From contig SKIY01000125.1 in assembly GCA_007116205.1 (NCBI GenBank), positions 1-6,815 of the forward strand: 6,815 nucleotides of DNA, read 5' to 3'. Both the position numbers and the translations under genes were made by a program. The notes beneath the pieces are model-generated. The model did not search any database. It saw nothing but the letters and a program-made list of their open reading frames with translations, and was not told the origin of the DNA. Shown one piece after another: positions 5,943 to 6,815 of the stretch (positions within the stretch are counted from its first letter, which is position 1; each line of letters begins with the position of its first letter). This stretch comes from Candidatus Izemoplasma sp. GTDB taxonomy: Bacteria; Bacillota_I; Bacilli_A; Izemoplasmatales; Izemoplasmataceae.

Positions 5943-6812
5943 ATGAATAAATTTTTAACAGGTGCACTTGTTTCGAATGCAGCGACTATGGGCTATAATT
6001 GGATTTACAATATGCCTTATCTTGAACGACTAGCGAAAACCGAAACACTGACATTCCAAAAAGCTGACCCAGCTAAATATAAGCGCGCAAGAAAGGCTGT
6101 ATTGGCTTATCCGAATGCTGAAGTTGGTGATGTTTCATTACAAGGTGAAATTGCAAAGTGGTTATATGATTTTATGAAAGATAGTCCTAAAGCTACAAAA
6201 GAGGATTATGCAGACCTTATATACAATCACATTCAACCCGGTGGGGACTACTCAGGATGGGTTGAATCCTATGGAAAAGCGCTTGTTTACAATCGTTTAT
6301 CAGATGATCTTAAAACGGACCATTCAGAGCTTAAAATCGAAGATGATCAACTCGTCGGTTTCATTCCATATTTGGTCTTTAAAGAACTCGGTTTTACGGT
6401 TGAAAGAAGTTATGAGTTTGCACAAATTTTTACAAGTAATGACGACTATTTAGCATTCTATAAAGTATTTGACTGCGTTTTTGATAACTTGATGACAATG
6501 TCTATGAAAGAGGCATTACAAAAAGCGATTCCACTCGCACCGCAACAGTTTGGCTTTAAGTTAACTATGGCTGTGCAAATGGAAGATACAACATCTTTTG
6601 TTCAACAACTATCAAATACTTCATGTGCAATTCAATACGCCTTACCGTTAATCTTTAATATTTTAGCAAATACTGATAGTTTTGAAGAAGCGGTTAGCTT
6701 AAACACGAAGCTCGGGGGCGCAAGTGCCGATCGAGGGATGTTAATTGGTGCAATTTACGCACAAGTTTCTAAAATTCCAGAAGACTGGATTTCAAAAACT
6801 AACCTTAAATAA
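5943..6812 (+). CDS. ADP-ribosylglycohydrolase family protein, J1-crystallin-like, motifs degenerate
   Basis: A 289-residue, probably cytoplasmic protein. It resembles the ADP-ribosylglycohydrolase/crystallin J1 group: GALVSNAATMGYNWIYNM (7-24) corresponds to the family's N-terminal helix and HWIY motif, VGDVSLQGE (61-69) to the GD..YG region, and KLGGASADRGMLIGAIYA (256-273) plus IPEDW (278-282) to the conserved C-terminus. Active family members use acidic residues here to hold two Mg ions and remove ADP-ribose from targets. In this copy the C-terminal GGD is GGA, and the N-terminal DDT-type motif is not apparent, so catalysis is doubtful. The start was chosen at 5943 because the earlier ATG at 5925 precedes the predicted transcription start. 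The gene is complete, ending three bases before the window edge. It has its own promoter and is not tightly coupled to acr3. The substrate is unknown. Confidence 0.78.
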   Translation: MNKFLTGALVSNAATMGYNWIYNMPYLERLAKTETLTFQKADPAKYKRARKAVLAYPNAEVGDVSLQGEIAKWLYDFMKDSPKATKEDYADLIYNHIQPGGDYSGWVESYGKALVYNRLSDDLKTDHSELKIEDDQLVGFIPYLVFKELGFTVERSYEFAQIFTSNDDYLAFYKVFDCVFDNLMTMSMKEALQKAIPLAPQQFGFKLTMAVQMEDTTSFVQQLSNTSCAIQYALPLIFNILANTDSFEEAVSLNTKLGGASADRGMLIGAIYAQVSKIPEDWISKTNLK

Positions 6813-6815
6813 CCG

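Noticed and set aside
6208..6453. An 81-codon open frame on the plus strand in another frame.
   Set aside because: It is inside the ADP-ribosylglycohydrolase-like gene, which has clear family motifs; this frame has no ribosome site or motif.
1..6815. Mobile element, CRISPR array or tRNA/rRNA gene.
   Set aside because: No transposase or integrase, no terminal inverted repeats, no regularly spaced direct repeats and no tRNA cloverleaf were seen on either strand.

Overview
The window comes from a low-GC (by eye, mid-30s percent) Gram-positive-type genome, most likely a member of the Bacillota. The evidence is the strong AGGAGG-type ribosome binding sites, sigma-A-like promoters with AT-rich spacers, standard-code reading frames with TGG for tryptophan, and proteins resembling low-GC Firmicute families. 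I cannot assign a genus. The window is densely coded, with seven genes, and no gene-free stretch exceeds about 155 bases.

Layout. (1) 1-621, plus strand: the C-terminal two thirds of an agmatinase-type ureohydrolase, cut by the left window edge. It ends in a hairpin that can terminate transcription from both sides. (2) 4369-681, minus strand: three genes reading leftward. The first is a large membrane-anchored PAS/GGDEF/HD-GYP protein predicted to make and break cyclic di-GMP. It is followed by a small VOC-fold (glyoxalase/dioxygenase superfamily) protein and a flavodoxin-like protein, the last two essentially abutting. (3) 4370-4523: a 154-bp divergent control region. (4) 4524-5866, plus strand: a two-gene arsenic resistance operon, an ArsR-type repressor followed by an Acr3-type arsenite efflux permease. 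It has a near-consensus promoter and a perfect 16-bp palindrome at the expected operator position. (5) 5943-6812, plus strand: a J1-crystallin-like ADP-ribosylglycohydrolase homologue with its own promoter and apparently eroded metal-binding motifs.

How the genes work together. The arsR-acr3 pair is a self-contained arsenite sensing and export module, with no arsenate reductase (arsC) visible inside the window. The c-di-GMP gene diverges from it and shares the intergenic region, but nothing in the sequence proves a functional link. The VOC and flavodoxin-like genes are probably co-transcribed with or just downstream of the c-di-GMP gene, and their substrates cannot be named. Most of the window is recognisable family biology. 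The points worth a second look are the incomplete cysteine site of ArsR, the loss of the inhibitory site in an otherwise intact GGDEF/HD-GYP enzyme, and the degenerate ADP-ribosylglycohydrolase. I did not find convincing evidence of a wholly new system.
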